Shown: positions 19,944 to 30,313, numbered from the stretch's first letter. The stretch is DNA of 64,000 bases from CAVTJL01 sp963752325 (GCA_963752325.1 CAVVXU010000007.1:558001-622000); one strand, 5' to 3'. Numbers and translations: made by a program. Notes: generated by a model from the letters alone, not told the origin.

Positions 19944-20821
19944 TCAAAGCCCGAAGCGTTGCCACAAAGCCCGCTCCTCGAGCGCGGCCATCACATCGGC
20001 GGCGATCTCGCCGCGGCTGCCATTGAAGCCGCAAACGCCGCTGAAGCCAACCTCGCGGTTGGTTCAGCACCTTGATCCTTGCCTGCTCGCCGAACCGCTC
20101 GCGCACCACGGCCCGCGCATCGCCCAGCCCGTCCACCAGCCCCAGACCGATCGACCGCTCGCCGGTCCAGAAGCGCCCGTTGAAGAGCTCCTCGTCCGAC
20201 CCCTGCAGCCGGCCACCGCGGCTCGCCCGCACGGCGGCCTTGAACTGCTCGTGCAGCTCGTCTTGGATCTCGCGCAGGACGACCACGTCCTCCGGCCGCT
20301 CCGGCTGGAACGGATCGAGGATGGCTTTCCTGCGTGCCGGCCGTGTGCATGCGGCGCTCGATGCCGAGCCGCCCGATCGCCTCGCTGAAGCCGAAGCCGG
20401 CGCTGACCACCCCGATCGAGCCCACGATCGACCCCGGCATGGCGAAGATCTCGTCGGCGGCGCAGGCAAGCCAGTAGCCGCCCGAGGCCGCCACGTCCTC
20501 GGCGAAGGCCAGCACGGGCTTGCCCTTCTCCTTCGCCAGCTGCCGGATCCGCCCGGCGATGAGCGCCGACTGCACGGGCGAGCCGCCGGGGCTGTTCAAG
20601 AGGAGCACCACCGCCGGTGCCCGCTTGATCGAGAAGGCAGCCGCGATCGCGCGCTCGAGGCCGGCGAGCGTCATGCCCCCGCCACGCAACGGGATGCTCC
20701 CGATCACGCCGGACAGCCTGATGGCCGGAACGATCGTCCTTCTCCGCCAGAAGCCGAGCCAGCGGGCACCCGCCGCACGGGCGCCGGGCGACAGCGCCTG
20801 CGTCATGGAGGTCTCAATCAT
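19944..20821 (-). CDS. sppA: S49-family signal peptide peptidase, SppA/SohB type (frame-disrupted)
   Basis: Serine protease of the SppA family, about 290 residues, that degrades cleaved signal peptides at the membrane. The catalytic region is clear: VVLLLNSPGGSPVQSALI, then EDVAASGGYWLACAADEIFA, with Ser in ASGGYW, and later GSIGV. Two +1 breaks follow: near 20335, where the frame resumes as RKAILDPFQPERPEDV, and near 20050, before the C-terminus MAALEERALWQRFGL. ATG at 20821 forms an ATGA overlap with the methyltransferase stop; ATG at 20806 is an alternative. The position between trmN6-like and glyQ genes is standard for the class. Confidence 0.85.
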
Positions 20822-21567
20822 CGGCGCAACGCCTGTCCTTCGCGGAGAATGGCCGCGGCCGCCTGGGTAAAGCCGCCGCCGGGCTCGTGCAAGACGAGAC
20901 CGGGCACCAGTGTCAGCGGGCCGCGCGCACCCTTGCGCCCGAGGACGATCACGCGCGCGGCTGCCGCACCCACCCTGGGCCACAGCGGCACGACGCAAAG
21001 ATCGCCGGCCCGGTCGCGAAGCCCGCCCAGAATGTCCTCCAGGCGGTCGGCGCGATGGACGAGCGCGATCCGCCCGCCCGGTCTCAGGCGCCGCAGGCAC
21101 GCATCCAGCCACCGCTCCAAGGGCACCCCCTCAACATGGGCATTGGCGCGCTGCGTGTCATCGGGGCCGGGGCTTCGCGCCGAGGCGAGGTAGGGCGGGT
21201 TGGACATCACCACGTCGAACGCGGCTTCCCTCAGATCCGCCGGCGGATCCAGCAGGTCGCCCTCGATCACCCGTACGCGGCCCGACTTGCCGTTGAGCTC
21301 GACGCTGGCGCGCGCCAGCGTCGCCAGCTGCACGTCGCGCTCGATGCCGACCACGTTGCACCCGGCAACGCGCTCCGCGAGACAAAGAGCCGCGGCGGCC
21401 GTGCCGACGCCCGCATCGAGAACCGAATCCCCGGCATCGGCCTCGACCGCGGCGGCGAGCAGGACGGGATCGATCGCGACCCGATAGCCGCGCCTGGGCT
21501 GCAACAGCCGGACACGGCCGCCGAGCAGGCCGTCCGAGGTGGTTCCGGCGTCGTCCTCAGGGGGCAC
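20818..21567 (-). CDS. tRNA1(Val) adenine-N6-methyltransferase-like protein (TrmN6/YfiC family)
   Basis: 249-residue SAM-dependent methyltransferase. The SAM-binding loop reads VLDAGVGTAAAALCLAER, with VVGIERDVQLA as the acidic ribose contact and NPPY at residues 123-126, the motif of N6-adenine and related amino-methylating enzymes. GTG at 21567 overlaps the preceding DUF2007 gene by 11 bases. The YfiC/TrmN6 match is by motif order and by position next to DUF2007 and sppA; the target base has not been shown here. Confidence 0.8.
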   Translation of the reverse strand: MPPEDDAGTTSDGLLGGRVRLLQPRRGYRVAIDPVLLAAAVEADAGDSVLDAGVGTAAAALCLAERVAGCNVVGIERDVQLATLARASVELNGKSGRVRVIEGDLLDPPADLREAAFDVVMSNPPYLASARSPGPDDTQRANAHVEGVPLERWLDACLRRLRPGGRIALVHRADRLEDILGGLRDRAGDLCVVPLWPRVGAAAARVIVLGRKGARGPLTLVPGLVLHEPGGGFTQAAAAILREGQALRR

Positions 21568-21775
21568 GATCGGCCGCTTCCGCCTCGACCAGAAGCCTCT
21601 GCGCCGCGTCCCGGTCCTCCGTGGCGACGACGAGGCGTCGCGGGATCGCGCCGATGCTGCCCTCGATGCTGCTCGTATGCTCATCCAGCAACAGGCAGGC
21701 GATGCCCGCCTCGTCCAGGACCGCCTGCACCCAGGACAGGTAGACGAGGTCATTGCTCCGAACTAGCTCAACCAT
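21557..21775 (-). CDS. DUF2007 family small protein
   Basis: 72-residue protein starting MVELVRSNDLVYLSWVQAVL and containing EAGIACLLLDEH, the pattern of DUF2007 (putative signal-transducing) proteins. These are small soluble proteins of unknown role commonly placed upstream of a TrmN6-like methyltransferase in Alphaproteobacteria, as here, with overlapping genes. Divergent from ispB; the 117 bases between them should hold both promoters. Confidence 0.8.
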   Translation of the reverse strand: MVELVRSNDLVYLSWVQAVLDEAGIACLLLDEHTSSIEGSIGAIPRRLVVATEDRDAAQRLLVEAEAADRAP

Positions 21776-21892
21776 GGCATCACCTCATATGGCTCGGCCG
21801 GAGTTTGCCTGACCCGGGCGGGCCGTGTAAGCAGGTCGCCGAGGTCAGAAGACCGGCCGCGCCCGTGTGGCCCGGCCGAGGGAGAACGCCGC

Positions 21893-22904
21893 TTGATCGC
21901 CCTATCCTTGTCGGAGGCTCGGGAACGCTCGAAGCTGGACGCGGCCCGCGATCTGGTCGCGACCGACCTCGAGCAGGTCAACAGGCTGGTCCTCGAGCGC
22001 CTGCAGAGCGAGGTCTCGCTGATCCCCGAGCTCGCCCGGCACCTCATCGCCGCCGGCGGCAAGCGTATACGCCCGATGCTGACCTTGGTGGCAGCGCAGC
22101 TCTGTGGCTACCCGGGCAGCGCGCATATCGCGCTCGCCACCGCCGTGGAGTTCATCCACACGGCCACGCTTCTGCACGATGACGTGATCGACGAGAGCGA
22201 TCTGAGGCGCGGTGCCGCCACGGCCAACGCCGTCTGGGGCAACAAGGCACCGGTGCTGGTCGGCGACTTTCTCTTCAGCCGCGCCTTTCAGCTCATGGTC
22301 GAGGCGGGCGATCTGCGCGTCCTCGACATCCTGGCAAACGCGTCGGCCGTCATCGCCGAGGGCGAGGTGGCCCAGCTCGTCACCGCCAACGACACGGACA
22401 CCAGCGAGGAGGCCTATCTGCGCGTCATCTCGGCCAAGACGGCGGCACTCTTCGAGGCCGCCTGCGAGATCAGCGCCGTGGTGGCGGGCCGGCCCGAGAG
22501 CGAGGCACGGGCGCTCGCGGTCTATGGTGCCAATCTCGGCATCGCCTTCCAGCTCGTCGACGACGCGCTGGACTACTCGGCGCGGCAGGCCCTCCTGGGC
22601 AAGACCGTCGGCGACGACTTCCGCGAAGGCAAGATCACGCTGCCCGTCATCCTCGCCTTCTCGCGCGGCACCACCGCGGAGCGGGCCTTCTGGCGTCGCA
22701 CGCTCGAGGAGCAGGACCAGCGCCCGGAAGATCTCGAGCAAGCGCAGCAGCTGATCGACGCATCACAAAGCGATCGACGACACGCTGGCGCGGGCCACGC
22801 AGTTCGGCGACCGCGCGCGCGCCGCCCTTGCCGTCTTTCCCTACTCGCCCGCGCGCGATGCCCTTCTGGACCTCATCGACTTCTGCATCGAACGCGCCTT
22901 CTGA
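21893..22904 (+). CDS. ispB: Polyprenyl (octaprenyl-type) diphosphate synthase (frame-disrupted near C-terminus)
   Basis: Trans-prenyltransferase of about 336 residues that makes the long isoprenoid tail of ubiquinone from farnesyl diphosphate and IPP. The first Asp-rich motif LLHDDVID is at residues 94-101 and the second LVDDALD at 221-227; GGKRIRPML lies before them. TTG at 21893 follows a GGAGAA ribosome site. One +1 break near 22760 separates QQLID from the C-terminus HKAIDDTLARATQFG...FCIERAF, which ends at a TGA at 22902. It is essential in ubiquinone makers, so the break is probably a sequence error. Confidence 0.92.
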
Positions 22905-23024
22905 CCGCCCGCGCCTCCCAGGCGCAATCGGTGGCACGCTCCTTGCTCGGAGTCGGTCGTGGCGGAAGCCGGCCGGCGGCACGACACCGGTCGACCTTCA
23001 TACGGATGAAGGAAGAGGCGGGGC

Positions 23025-24423
23025 TTGCAGACACCTCACTATGAGCTGATCGTCATCGGCAGCGGCCCGGCCGGCCGACGGGCCGCGATCCAGGCAGCGA
23101 AGCTCGGGCGGTCGGTGCTGGTGGTCGAGAAGGGCCGTCGCGTCGGCGGCGTATCGGTGCACACCGGCACGATTCCGAGCAAGACTCTGCGCGAGACCGT
23201 GCTCAACCTCTCCGGCTGGCGCGAGCGCGGGTTCTACGGGCGCGCCTACCGGGTCAAGAAGGACATCGCCGCCAACGATCTGCGCAACCGCTCTTCTGAT
23301 CACGCTCAACCACGAGGTCGAGGTCCTCGAGCACCAGTTCGCCCGCAATCGCGTCCAGACGCTGCAGGGCACGGCCCGCTTCGTCGACCCGCAGGCGGTC
23401 GAGGTGACGGGCGAGAGCGGGGAGGTCATGACCCTCACCGCCGACCGCTACATGCTGGCCGTCGGCACACGCCCGCACCGTCCGGCCTCGGTGCCGTTCG
23501 ACGGCGAGCGTATCCTCGACAGCGACGAGGTCCTCGAGATCATCGATGTGCCGCGCACCCTGGCCGTGGTCGGCGCCGGCGTGATCGGCGTCGAGTATGC
23601 CACGATCTTCAGCGCGCTCGATGTGCCGGTGACCCTGATCGAGCCCCGCACCACCATGCTCGACTTCATCGATCGCGAGCTGATCGGCGAGTTCACCCAC
23701 GACCTGCGCGATCGGGGCATGGTCATGCGCTTCGGCTCCGCGGTCGAGACGATCGAGCGCACGCCTTCCGGCGGCTGCCGGATCCAGCTCGCCGGCGGAC
23801 GCTCGGTCGTGGCCGACATGGTGCTCTATGCGGCGGGCCGGGTCGGCGCCACCGACAGCCTCAACCTCGCCGCCTGCGGGCTCGAGTTCGACCATCGCGG
23901 CCGCCTCAAGGTCGACGGCAAAACCTTCCAGACCAGCGTGCCGCACATCTATGCCGCGGGCGACGTGATCGGCTTTCCGAGCCTCGCCTCGACCTCGATG
24001 GAGCAGGGCCGCATCGCCGCCTGCCACGCGTTCGGCGAGAAGCTCCAGCACGCGCCAGAGTTCTTCCCCTACGGCATCTATTCGGTGCCGGAGATCTCGA
24101 CGGTGGGCCTGACCGAGGAGCAGGTGCGCGAGCGCGGCATCGGCTACGAATGCGGCATCGCCCGCTTCCGCGAGACCTCGCGCGGCCACATCATGGGTCT
24201 CAACTCCGGCATGATGAAGATGATCGTCGGGCTCGAGGACCGTCGTGTGCTGGGCGTCCACATCGTGGGCGAGGGTGCGACCGAGCTCATCCACATCGGC
24301 CAGGCGGTGGTGAACCTGAACGGCACGGTCGACTATTTCGTCGAGAACACCTTCAACTACCCGACCCTCGCCGAGGCCTACAAGATCGCCGCGCTCGACG
24401 CCTGGAACCGCATGCCGCGATAG
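23025..24423 (+). CDS. sthA: Si-specific NAD(P) transhydrogenase / dihydrolipoamide dehydrogenase-like flavoprotein (frame-disrupted)
   Basis: Soluble flavoprotein of about 465 residues that exchanges hydride between NADPH and NAD. The FAD-binding GSGPAGRRAAIQAAKLG opens it; HTGTIPSKTLRE marks the family; VGAGVIGVEYATIF is the NAD fold; GDVIGFPSLASTSMEQGR and the dimer-domain FNYPTLAEAYKIAALD follow. One +1 break at about 23290 (RNR / LLITLNHEVEVL) splits the frame. The usual Cys before the GTIP motif is Ser (VGGVSVHTG), and the second redox Cys of lipoamide dehydrogenases is absent, as in SthA. The TTG start at 23025 is uncertain. Confidence 0.9.
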
Positions 24424-24447
24424 CCCGCCGCGGCACCGCTCCGGGCT
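24422..24447 (+). terminator. Possible hairpin terminator after sthA
   Basis: AGCCCG (24422-24427) and CGGGCT (24442-24447) can pair with a GC-rich loop directly after the sthA stop. The following T-run is weak (TGCTTCCC), so this is only a candidate. Confidence 0.25.
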
Positions 24448-24489
24448 TGCTTCCCTCACCCTCCCCGCCTATAGGATCGCCTCCGCGAT

Positions 24490-24566
24490 CGGAGTGTAGC
24501 TCAGCCTGGTAGAGCACAGCGTTCGGGACGCTGGGGTCGCGTGTTCGAATCACGCCACTCCGACCA
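24490..24566 (+). tRNA. tRNA-Pro (anticodon CGG)
   Basis: 77-nt tRNA with all arms visible: acceptor CGGAGTG / CACTCCG, D-arm region TAGCTCAGCCTGGTAGAGCA, anticodon stem CAGCG / CGCTG around the loop TTCGGGA giving anticodon CGG for CCG codons, T-loop GTTCGAATC, discriminator A and encoded CCA (24564-24566). It stands alone between sthA and the emrA upstream region; no integrase or repeated tRNA end suggests an island here. Confidence 0.97.
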
Positions 24567-24866
24567 TCTTCTTTCCCGACCCCCAGTCCCCTTTCCCGCC
24601 CGAGATCTGTCGGTGCGCGCCGCGCCGGCCGGGTCGCCCATGCGAATGGCACATGAGCGCATCCCACCCCGGGGCTGGAACGCGCGGGCACCTCTGTCAC
24701 TTCTGATCCCAGGAGCCGGCTCCGGAGAGCTCTCGCGGACCGCCAGGTGGCGTGTCCTCTCTCCGACCCAGCCGGCCTTTGGCGAGCAGGCGTGCCGGCC
24801 GCCTCGATGTAGACCGGCTCTTTCGCGCCTGCGCCGACACAAGCTAGTCCAGGCCGGGGCATTCAG
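24567..24866. other. Gene-free stretch upstream of emrA
   Basis: About 300 bases between tRNA-Pro and emrA with no convincing coding frame or RNA gene on either strand. It probably contains the emrAB promoter, but no regulator gene or clear palindrome was seen. Confidence 0.5.
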
Positions 24867-26183
24867 ATGGATGACGAGACGGAAGGGCCCGATCCCGACG
24901 CGAGGGAAGAGGCTCATGAAGAGGACAGTGCCAACAAGCCCGAGAAGAAGAAGAGCAAGCGCAAGCCGCTGCTGATCGGACTGAGCGTGCTCGTCGTCCT
25001 GGGCGGGCTCGGCTACGGCGCCTACTGGTATCTCTACGCCCGCTTCTACGTCAGCACCGCCGACGCCTATGTGCAGGGCAACGTCGTGATGCTGATGCCC
25101 CAGGTTTCCGGCACGGTCACGGCGATCCGGACCGAGAATACCGATCTCGTTCACGAGGGCGATCCGCTCATAGAGCTTGAGCCCTCCGACAAGCGGCTGG
25201 CGCTCGACACCGCGGAAGCCAATCTGGCCGAGACCGTGCGCGAGGTGCGCCAGCTCTACGACAACGAGGCCTCTCTCGAGGCCACTGTCACCTCACGCCA
25301 GGCGCAGCTCGACCAGGCCCTGCGCGATCTGAACCGCGATCGGCCGCTCGTCGCGCAGAAGGTCATTCCGGAGGTCCAGTTCCAGCATGCGCAGACAGCC
25401 TACGACACGGCCAACGCCGCCCTCAGCGAGGCGAAGCACCAGCTGGCCGCGACGCGCGCTGCAGTCGGCACGACACCCCTTGCCGAACACCCCAGGGTCA
25501 AGCAGGCCGAGGCGAGCCTGAGGTCGGCCTATCTGGCGCTCGCGCGCACCACGATCCGCGCGCCCGTCACCGGCTACATCGCCAACCGCACCGTTCAGCT
25601 CGGGCAGGAGGTCCAGCCCGGCATGGCGTTGCTGGCGATCGTGCCCCTCGGCCAGGTCTGGGTCGACGCGAACTTCAAGGAGACGGCGCTGAGCGATGTG
25701 CGCCTCGGCCAGCCGGTCACCGTCAAATCGGACTTCTACGGAGGCGGCACCGTCTTCCACGGCCGCGTCGCCGGCCTTGCTCCCGGCACAGGCAGCGCTT
25801 TCGAGCTGCTGCCGCCGGAGAACGCAACAGGAAACTGGATCAAGATCGTCCGCCGCGTGCCGGTGCGCATCGAGCTCGACCCGAAGGAGCTGAGCAAGGA
25901 TCCGCTGCGCACGGGCCTTTCGACCGAGGTCAGCATCAACATTCACGACACCTCGGGCGCCCGCCTGGACCGCAAGGCCAACACGCGCCCCGTCTACGAG
26001 ACGACCGTCTATGAGGACCAGACGAAGGGCGCGGACGTCCTGATCGACCGGATCGTTCGCGTCAATGGGGTGCAGGCCCAGATGGCTGTCGATCCGACGC
26101 CCCGACCCGACGCCGGCTCGCCGGCCGCGGCGACCGCGCCAGCGGGCTCGAAGGCCGCCGGCGCGGACGGCCATGGCAACTGA
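24867..26183 (+). CDS. emrA: EmrA/HlyD-family membrane fusion protein
   Basis: 438-residue periplasmic adaptor of a tripartite efflux pump. It has an acidic, Lys-rich cytoplasmic start, one membrane anchor at about residues 34-57, then the lipoyl-type half VSTADAYVQGNVVMLMPQVSGTV split around a coiled-coil hairpin (DTAEANLAETVREVRQL onward), and the second half TTIRAPVTGYIANR. The tail is long and Ala/Pro-rich. The stop overlaps emrB by 11 bases. No outer-membrane channel gene is adjacent, so a shared TolC-like protein is expected. Confidence 0.93.
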   Translation: MDDETEGPDPDAREEAHEEDSANKPEKKKSKRKPLLIGLSVLVVLGGLGYGAYWYLYARFYVSTADAYVQGNVVMLMPQVSGTVTAIRTENTDLVHEGDPLIELEPSDKRLALDTAEANLAETVREVRQLYDNEASLEATVTSRQAQLDQALRDLNRDRPLVAQKVIPEVQFQHAQTAYDTANAALSEAKHQLAATRAAVGTTPLAEHPRVKQAEASLRSAYLALARTTIRAPVTGYIANRTVQLGQEVQPGMALLAIVPLGQVWVDANFKETALSDVRLGQPVTVKSDFYGGGTVFHGRVAGLAPGTGSAFELLPPENATGNWIKIVRRVPVRIELDPKELSKDPLRTGLSTEVSINIHDTSGARLDRKANTRPVYETTVYEDQTKGADVLIDRIVRVNGVQAQMAVDPTPRPDAGSPAAATAPAGSKAAGADGHGN

Positions 26184-27720
26184 CAAAAGGCCGGGGCCGG
26201 CACCCTTCGAGGGTGCCGCGCTTGCGCTCATCACCGTGTCGCTGGCGCTCGCGGTCTTCATGAACGTGCTCGACACCTCGATCGCCAACGTCTCCGTGCC
26301 GACGATCGCAGGCGACCTCGCGGTCAGCGCGGATCAGGGCACCTGGATCATCACCTCCTTCGCGGTGAGCAACGCCATCGCCGTGCCGCTCACCGGCTGG
26401 CTCGCCAAGCGCTTCGGCGAGGTCCGGCTCTTCGTCGCCTGCACGCTCCTCTTCACGCTCACCTCGTGGCTCTGCGGCCTCTCCTTCACCTTCCCGATGC
26501 TGCTCTTGATGCGGACGGCACAAGGCGCCGTCGCCGGCCCGATGATCCCGCTCTCGCAGAGCCTGCTGCTCGCCAACTACCCCAGCGAGAAGCGCGGCCT
26601 CGCCAACGGGATCTGGGGCATGACCGCGGTCGTGGGCCCGGTGGCGGGGCCCATCCTGGGCGGCTGGATCACCGACAACATCAGCTGGTCCTGGATCTTC
26701 TACATCAACCTTCCCATCGGCATCGCCGCGGCCCTGATCACCTGGATGATGCTGAAGGATCGCGAGACCAAGACGGCACGGCTGCCGATCGACGTGGTCG
26801 GCCTCGCCCTCTTGATCGTCGGCGTGAGCTGCCTGCAGATCATGCTCGACAAGGGCAACGATGCGGGCTGGTTCCAGTCGCAGTTCATCGTCGTCATGGC
26901 GGTCCTGGCCGCGATCGGCTTTGCCTTCTTCATCGCCTGGGAGCTCACCGAGGAGCAGCCGGTGGTCGACCTCTCGCTCTTCAGGCTGCGCAACTTCACG
27001 ATCGCCACCACCGTGGTGACCGTGGGCTTCATGGTCTATTTCGGCGGCGTCGTGGTCTTTCCGCTCTGGCTCCAGACCCAGATGGGCTACACGGCCACCT
27101 GGGCCGGCCTCGCGACCTCGTCGCTGGGCATGGCCGGCATCATCGCCTCGCCGCTGGTGGGCCGCCTCACCGACAAGGTCGACGTGCGCATCATCGTCAC
27201 CGTCGGCATGCTCATCTTCTCTGCCATCTCCTTCTACAACGCGGGGATGACCACGCAGGCGAGCTTCAGCGAGCTCTTCCTGCCGCGGCTTCCCTGGGGC
27301 ATCGGGCTCGCCTGCTTCTTCATTCCCCTGATCACACTCTCGCTCTCCGAGATCCCGCCCGAGCGCGTCGCCAGCGCCTCCGGCCTCTTCAACTTCATGC
27401 GCCTGATCGCCCTGGCGCTCGGCACCTCGCTCAGCCAGATGGTCTGGGACGATCGCGAATCGCTTCACGACCACCGCCTGAGCGCCGCCCTCTCGAGCCT
27501 CGATCCGCTGACCAGACAGGCGCTGGCCCAGGCCGAGGCCATGGGCATGAGCCGGCTCGAGGCGTTGAAGAGCCTGAGCCAGACGATCACCCGTCAGGCC
27601 TATATGCTGGCCACCAACGACATTTTCTGGCTCTCGGGCTGGTTGTTCCTGGGCCTCATCGTCCTCGTCTGGTTCGCCCGCTCGTCGGCTGCAGCCCGGG
27701 CAGATGCCGAGGCGCGATGA
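26173..27720 (+). CDS. emrB: DHA2-family multidrug MFS transporter, EmrB type
   Basis: About 515 residues and 14 predicted helices, typical of EmrB/QacA drug:H+ antiporters. The helix-1 motif LDTSIANVSVPTIAGDL and motif C-like GPVAGPILGGWI are plain, and GWLAKRFGEVRLF is the loop-2-3 motif A. ATG at 26173 lies inside the end of emrA (11-base overlap), showing they are made together. It moves substrates from the inner membrane into the EmrA conduit. The substrates are not known. Confidence 0.93.
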   Translation: MATDKRPGPAPFEGAALALITVSLALAVFMNVLDTSIANVSVPTIAGDLAVSADQGTWIITSFAVSNAIAVPLTGWLAKRFGEVRLFVACTLLFTLTSWLCGLSFTFPMLLLMRTAQGAVAGPMIPLSQSLLLANYPSEKRGLANGIWGMTAVVGPVAGPILGGWITDNISWSWIFYINLPIGIAAALITWMMLKDRETKTARLPIDVVGLALLIVGVSCLQIMLDKGNDAGWFQSQFIVVMAVLAAIGFAFFIAWELTEEQPVVDLSLFRLRNFTIATTVVTVGFMVYFGGVVVFPLWLQTQMGYTATWAGLATSSLGMAGIIASPLVGRLTDKVDVRIIVTVGMLIFSAISFYNAGMTTQASFSELFLPRLPWGIGLACFFIPLITLSLSEIPPERVASASGLFNFMRLIALALGTSLSQMVWDDRESLHDHRLSAALSSLDPLTRQALAQAEAMGMSRLEALKSLSQTITRQAYMLATNDIFWLSGWLFLGLIVLVWFARSSAAARADAEAR

Positions 27721-27777
27721 CGTCTTGCCAGGAGCGCCCTCGCCTGCGAGCCTCCGCCGCAAAGAGGCCCGACCGCG

Positions 27778-28401
27778 ATGATCCAGCTGCTCTATTTCGC
27801 CAATCCCATGTGCTCCTGGTGCTGGGGTTTCGCGCCCGTCATGCGGCATCTGCGCGAGGCCTACCGCGACCGGGCGCAGATCACCGTCGTGCTGGGTGCC
27901 TTGGGCCGGGGCGACCGGCCGATGCGCGACGTCGACAAGGCCGAGGTGAGGCGGCATTGGGAGCATGTGGCGGAGCTCACGGGGCAGCCCTTCGATCGGA
28001 CCTTCTTCGACCGGGAAGGCTTCGTCTACGACACCGAGCCGGCCTGCCGGGGCATCGCGCTGCTTCGCTCGCGCTTCCCCGACCTCGCCCTCGACATGCT
28101 CCATCGGCTTCAGGAGCGCTTCTACGCGCACAATGAGGACATCACCGATCAGGATGCCGTGGCGCAGACCTGCAGCGAGTTCGGCCTCGGCCGCGAGGAT
28201 GCCCGGACGGCACTCGAGGATCCGGCGCTCGTCGACGGCGTGAGACGGGAGTTCCGGGACGTGGCAGGGCTAGGCGTCACCGGCTATCCGACGCTGCTGG
28301 CACTCACCAAGCCGAAGCCCAAGGTGGTCAGCATCGGCTGCCGGCCCTGCGAGGACGTTGTGCGGGATCTGGACCTGGCGCTGACGGAGTCTGCCTCATG
28401 A
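27778..28401 (+). CDS. DsbA-family thioredoxin-fold protein (predicted disulfide isomerase)
   Basis: 207-residue protein with the active motif CSWC at residues 12-15 (NPMCSWCWGFAPV) at the very start and a cis-Pro in TGYPTLLAL. It lacks a signal peptide, so it should act in the cytoplasm, unlike true DsbA. This matches the COG3531-type DsbA-family proteins. It overlaps panC by four bases (ATGA) and follows emrB by 57 bases, so it may be co-transcribed with both; no functional link is evident. Confidence 0.82.
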   Translation: MIQLLYFANPMCSWCWGFAPVMRHLREAYRDRAQITVVLGALGRGDRPMRDVDKAEVRRHWEHVAELTGQPFDRTFFDREGFVYDTEPACRGIALLRSRFPDLALDMLHRLQERFYAHNEDITDQDAVAQTCSEFGLGREDARTALEDPALVDGVRREFRDVAGLGVTGYPTLLALTKPKPKVVSIGCRPCEDVVRDLDLALTESAS

Positions 28402-29274
28402 GCGTCGAGCCTTCTGTCGTCCGCTCGGTGGAGGCGCTGCGCGAGCAGGTGGGCGTGTGGCGTCGCAGCGGGCTCAAGGTCGGCCTCGTGCCGACGATGG
28501 GGGCGCTGCACGAGGGGCACCTGACGCTGGTGCGGGCAGCGCTCGCCGAGTGTGATCGCGCCGTCGTCTCGATCTTCGTCAATCCGCGGCAGTTCGCGCC
28601 CACCGAGGATTTCGCGCTCTATCCCAGGCGCGAGGCCGACGATCTGGCCCAGCTGGCGCTGGCCGGCGTGCAGCTCGTGTTCATGCCTCCCGTCGAGGTG
28701 GTCTATCCCGATGGCTTCGCCACCGCCGTCACGGTCTCGGGCAGCCTGACGCAGGGCCTGTGCGCGCCCTTCCGGCCCGGTCATTTCCAGGGCGTCGCCA
28801 CGATCGTGGCCAAGCTCTTCCTCCAGTGCCTGCCGGACGCCGCCTATTTCGGCGAGAAGGACTGGCAGCAGCTGCAGGTCGTACGTCGGATGACGCGCGA
28901 TCTCGACGTCCCGGTTGCCGTCGTCGGCATCCCGACGGTGCGGGAGCCGGACGGTCTGGCCCTCTCCTCGCGCAATCACTATCTGAGCCCGGCCCAGCGC
29001 GAGACGGCGTCCGTCCTCCCGCGCGCCTTGCGGGAGGGCATCGAGCGCATCGAGGCGGGCGACCCCGTCGAGGCTGCGCTGGGCGCGATGCGTGATCGGC
29101 TCGCTGCCGCGGGCTTCAGCCCGATCGACTATGTCGATCTGGTGGACGCGGCGACTCTGGAGCCGGTCGCGCAGCCTGGGCGAGCGGCCGCTGCGGCTGG
29201 CGGCAGCGGCCTGGCTCGGCCGCACGCGTCTCATCGACAATTGGCCGGTGGTCCCCGGCGCCAAGGCTCGCTGA
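28398..29274 (+). CDS. panC: Pantothenate synthetase (frame-disrupted near C-terminus)
   Basis: About 290 residues; joins pantoate and beta-alanine with ATP. Signature blocks are in order: VPTMGALHEGHLTLVRAA, VFVNPRQFAP-like IFVNPRQFAPTEDF, FRPGHFQGVATIV, FGEKDWQQL and REPDGLALSSRN. A +1 break near 29168 (one extra G) separates LEPV from RSLGERPLRLAAAAWLGRTR, after which the true stop is at 29272-29274. panB is not adjacent. The ATG overlaps the preceding gene's stop. Confidence 0.93.
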
Positions 29275-29289
29275 GCGGCCCGGCAGGCG

Positions 29290-30313
29290 TCAGCCGGGCA
29301 TCGTCCAGGTGGTTCCCCGCCTGAGAAGCGCGTTGAGGTCGGCCGTGCCCACGCGCGCCCGCTCGGCCTCTTCCTGCGCCCGGACCGCCGCGTCGTAGGT
29401 CGGCGCCGGACTGTCGAAGAGCACGCCCACCGCTACCGGCATCGGCGGCTCGAGCATCGCCAGAAGGGTGGCCAACATCGCGTTCGTCTGGTCGTGGACG
29501 AGGATCTGGCCCGCCTCCACGCCCTCCTCGTCCAGGCTCACCGCCTCGATGGCGAGCCCGCCGGCGGCGAGGCGCAGCCCCTTCCTGCGGTCCTTGCCGA
29601 ACAGCAGCGGTGTCGCCATGCTCGACATGGATCTGGGCGTCCGCCTCGACGGCGCGGTCGGTGAAGCCCGCGAAGACGCCGTCATTGTAGACGATGCAGT
29701 TCTGGATGATCTCGACCAGCGCCGTGCCCTTGTGGGCGTGCGCGCGTTTGAGGATGTCAGGCAGCACCTTCTGCTGGGTGTCGATGCCGCGTGCCACGAA
29801 CCGGGCACCGGCGCCCAGCGCCAGGCGCAGGGCCGAGACCGGGCGGTCGATCGAGCCGCCGGGCGTGGAGGGCGAGCGCGTGCCGATCCGCGAGGTGGGC
29901 GAGTACTGGCCCTTGGTGAGGCCGTAGATCTCGTTGTTGAAGAGCAGGATGGTGAGATCGACGTTGCGGCGCAGGGCGTGCATCAGATGGTTGCCGCCGA
30001 TCGAGAGCATGTCGCCATCGCCGCCCACCACCCACACGTCGAGCTCGGGGTTGGCGAGCTTGATGCCCGTCGCCACCGCCGGCGCCCGGCCGTGGATCGT
30101 GTGGAAGCCGTAGGTCTCGATGTAATAGGGAAAGCGCGCGGCACAGCCGATGCCCGAGACGAAGACGGTGCGCGCCGGATCTGCCGCGATCTCGGCCAGC
30201 GTCCGCTGCACCGCCTTCAAGATGGCATAGTCGCCACAGCCGGGGCACCAGCGGACCTCCTGGTCCGTGGCATAGTCCTTCGGCTGGCGGGCCTTCAGCA
30301 CGGGCGCGTTCAT
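29290..30313 (-). CDS. korB: 2-oxoacid:ferredoxin oxidoreductase beta subunit (frame-disrupted)
   Basis: About 340 residues; thiamine-diphosphate subunit that pairs with KorA to decarboxylate 2-oxoacids (2-oxoglutarate likely) and reduce ferredoxin. It shows the Cys pair RWCPGCGDYAILK, IGCAARFPYY, the TPP site VVGGDGDMLSIGGNH and NNEIYGLTKGQYSPTS. A +1 break near 29612 splits EHG from TPLLFGKDRRKG. The ATG overlaps the korA stop (ATGA). Confidence 0.92.

Noticed and set aside
24490..24866. tRNA-Pro as an integration site for a mobile element
   Set aside because: No integrase, no duplicated tRNA 3' end and no composition change were seen downstream; the next genes are an ordinary emrAB pair.
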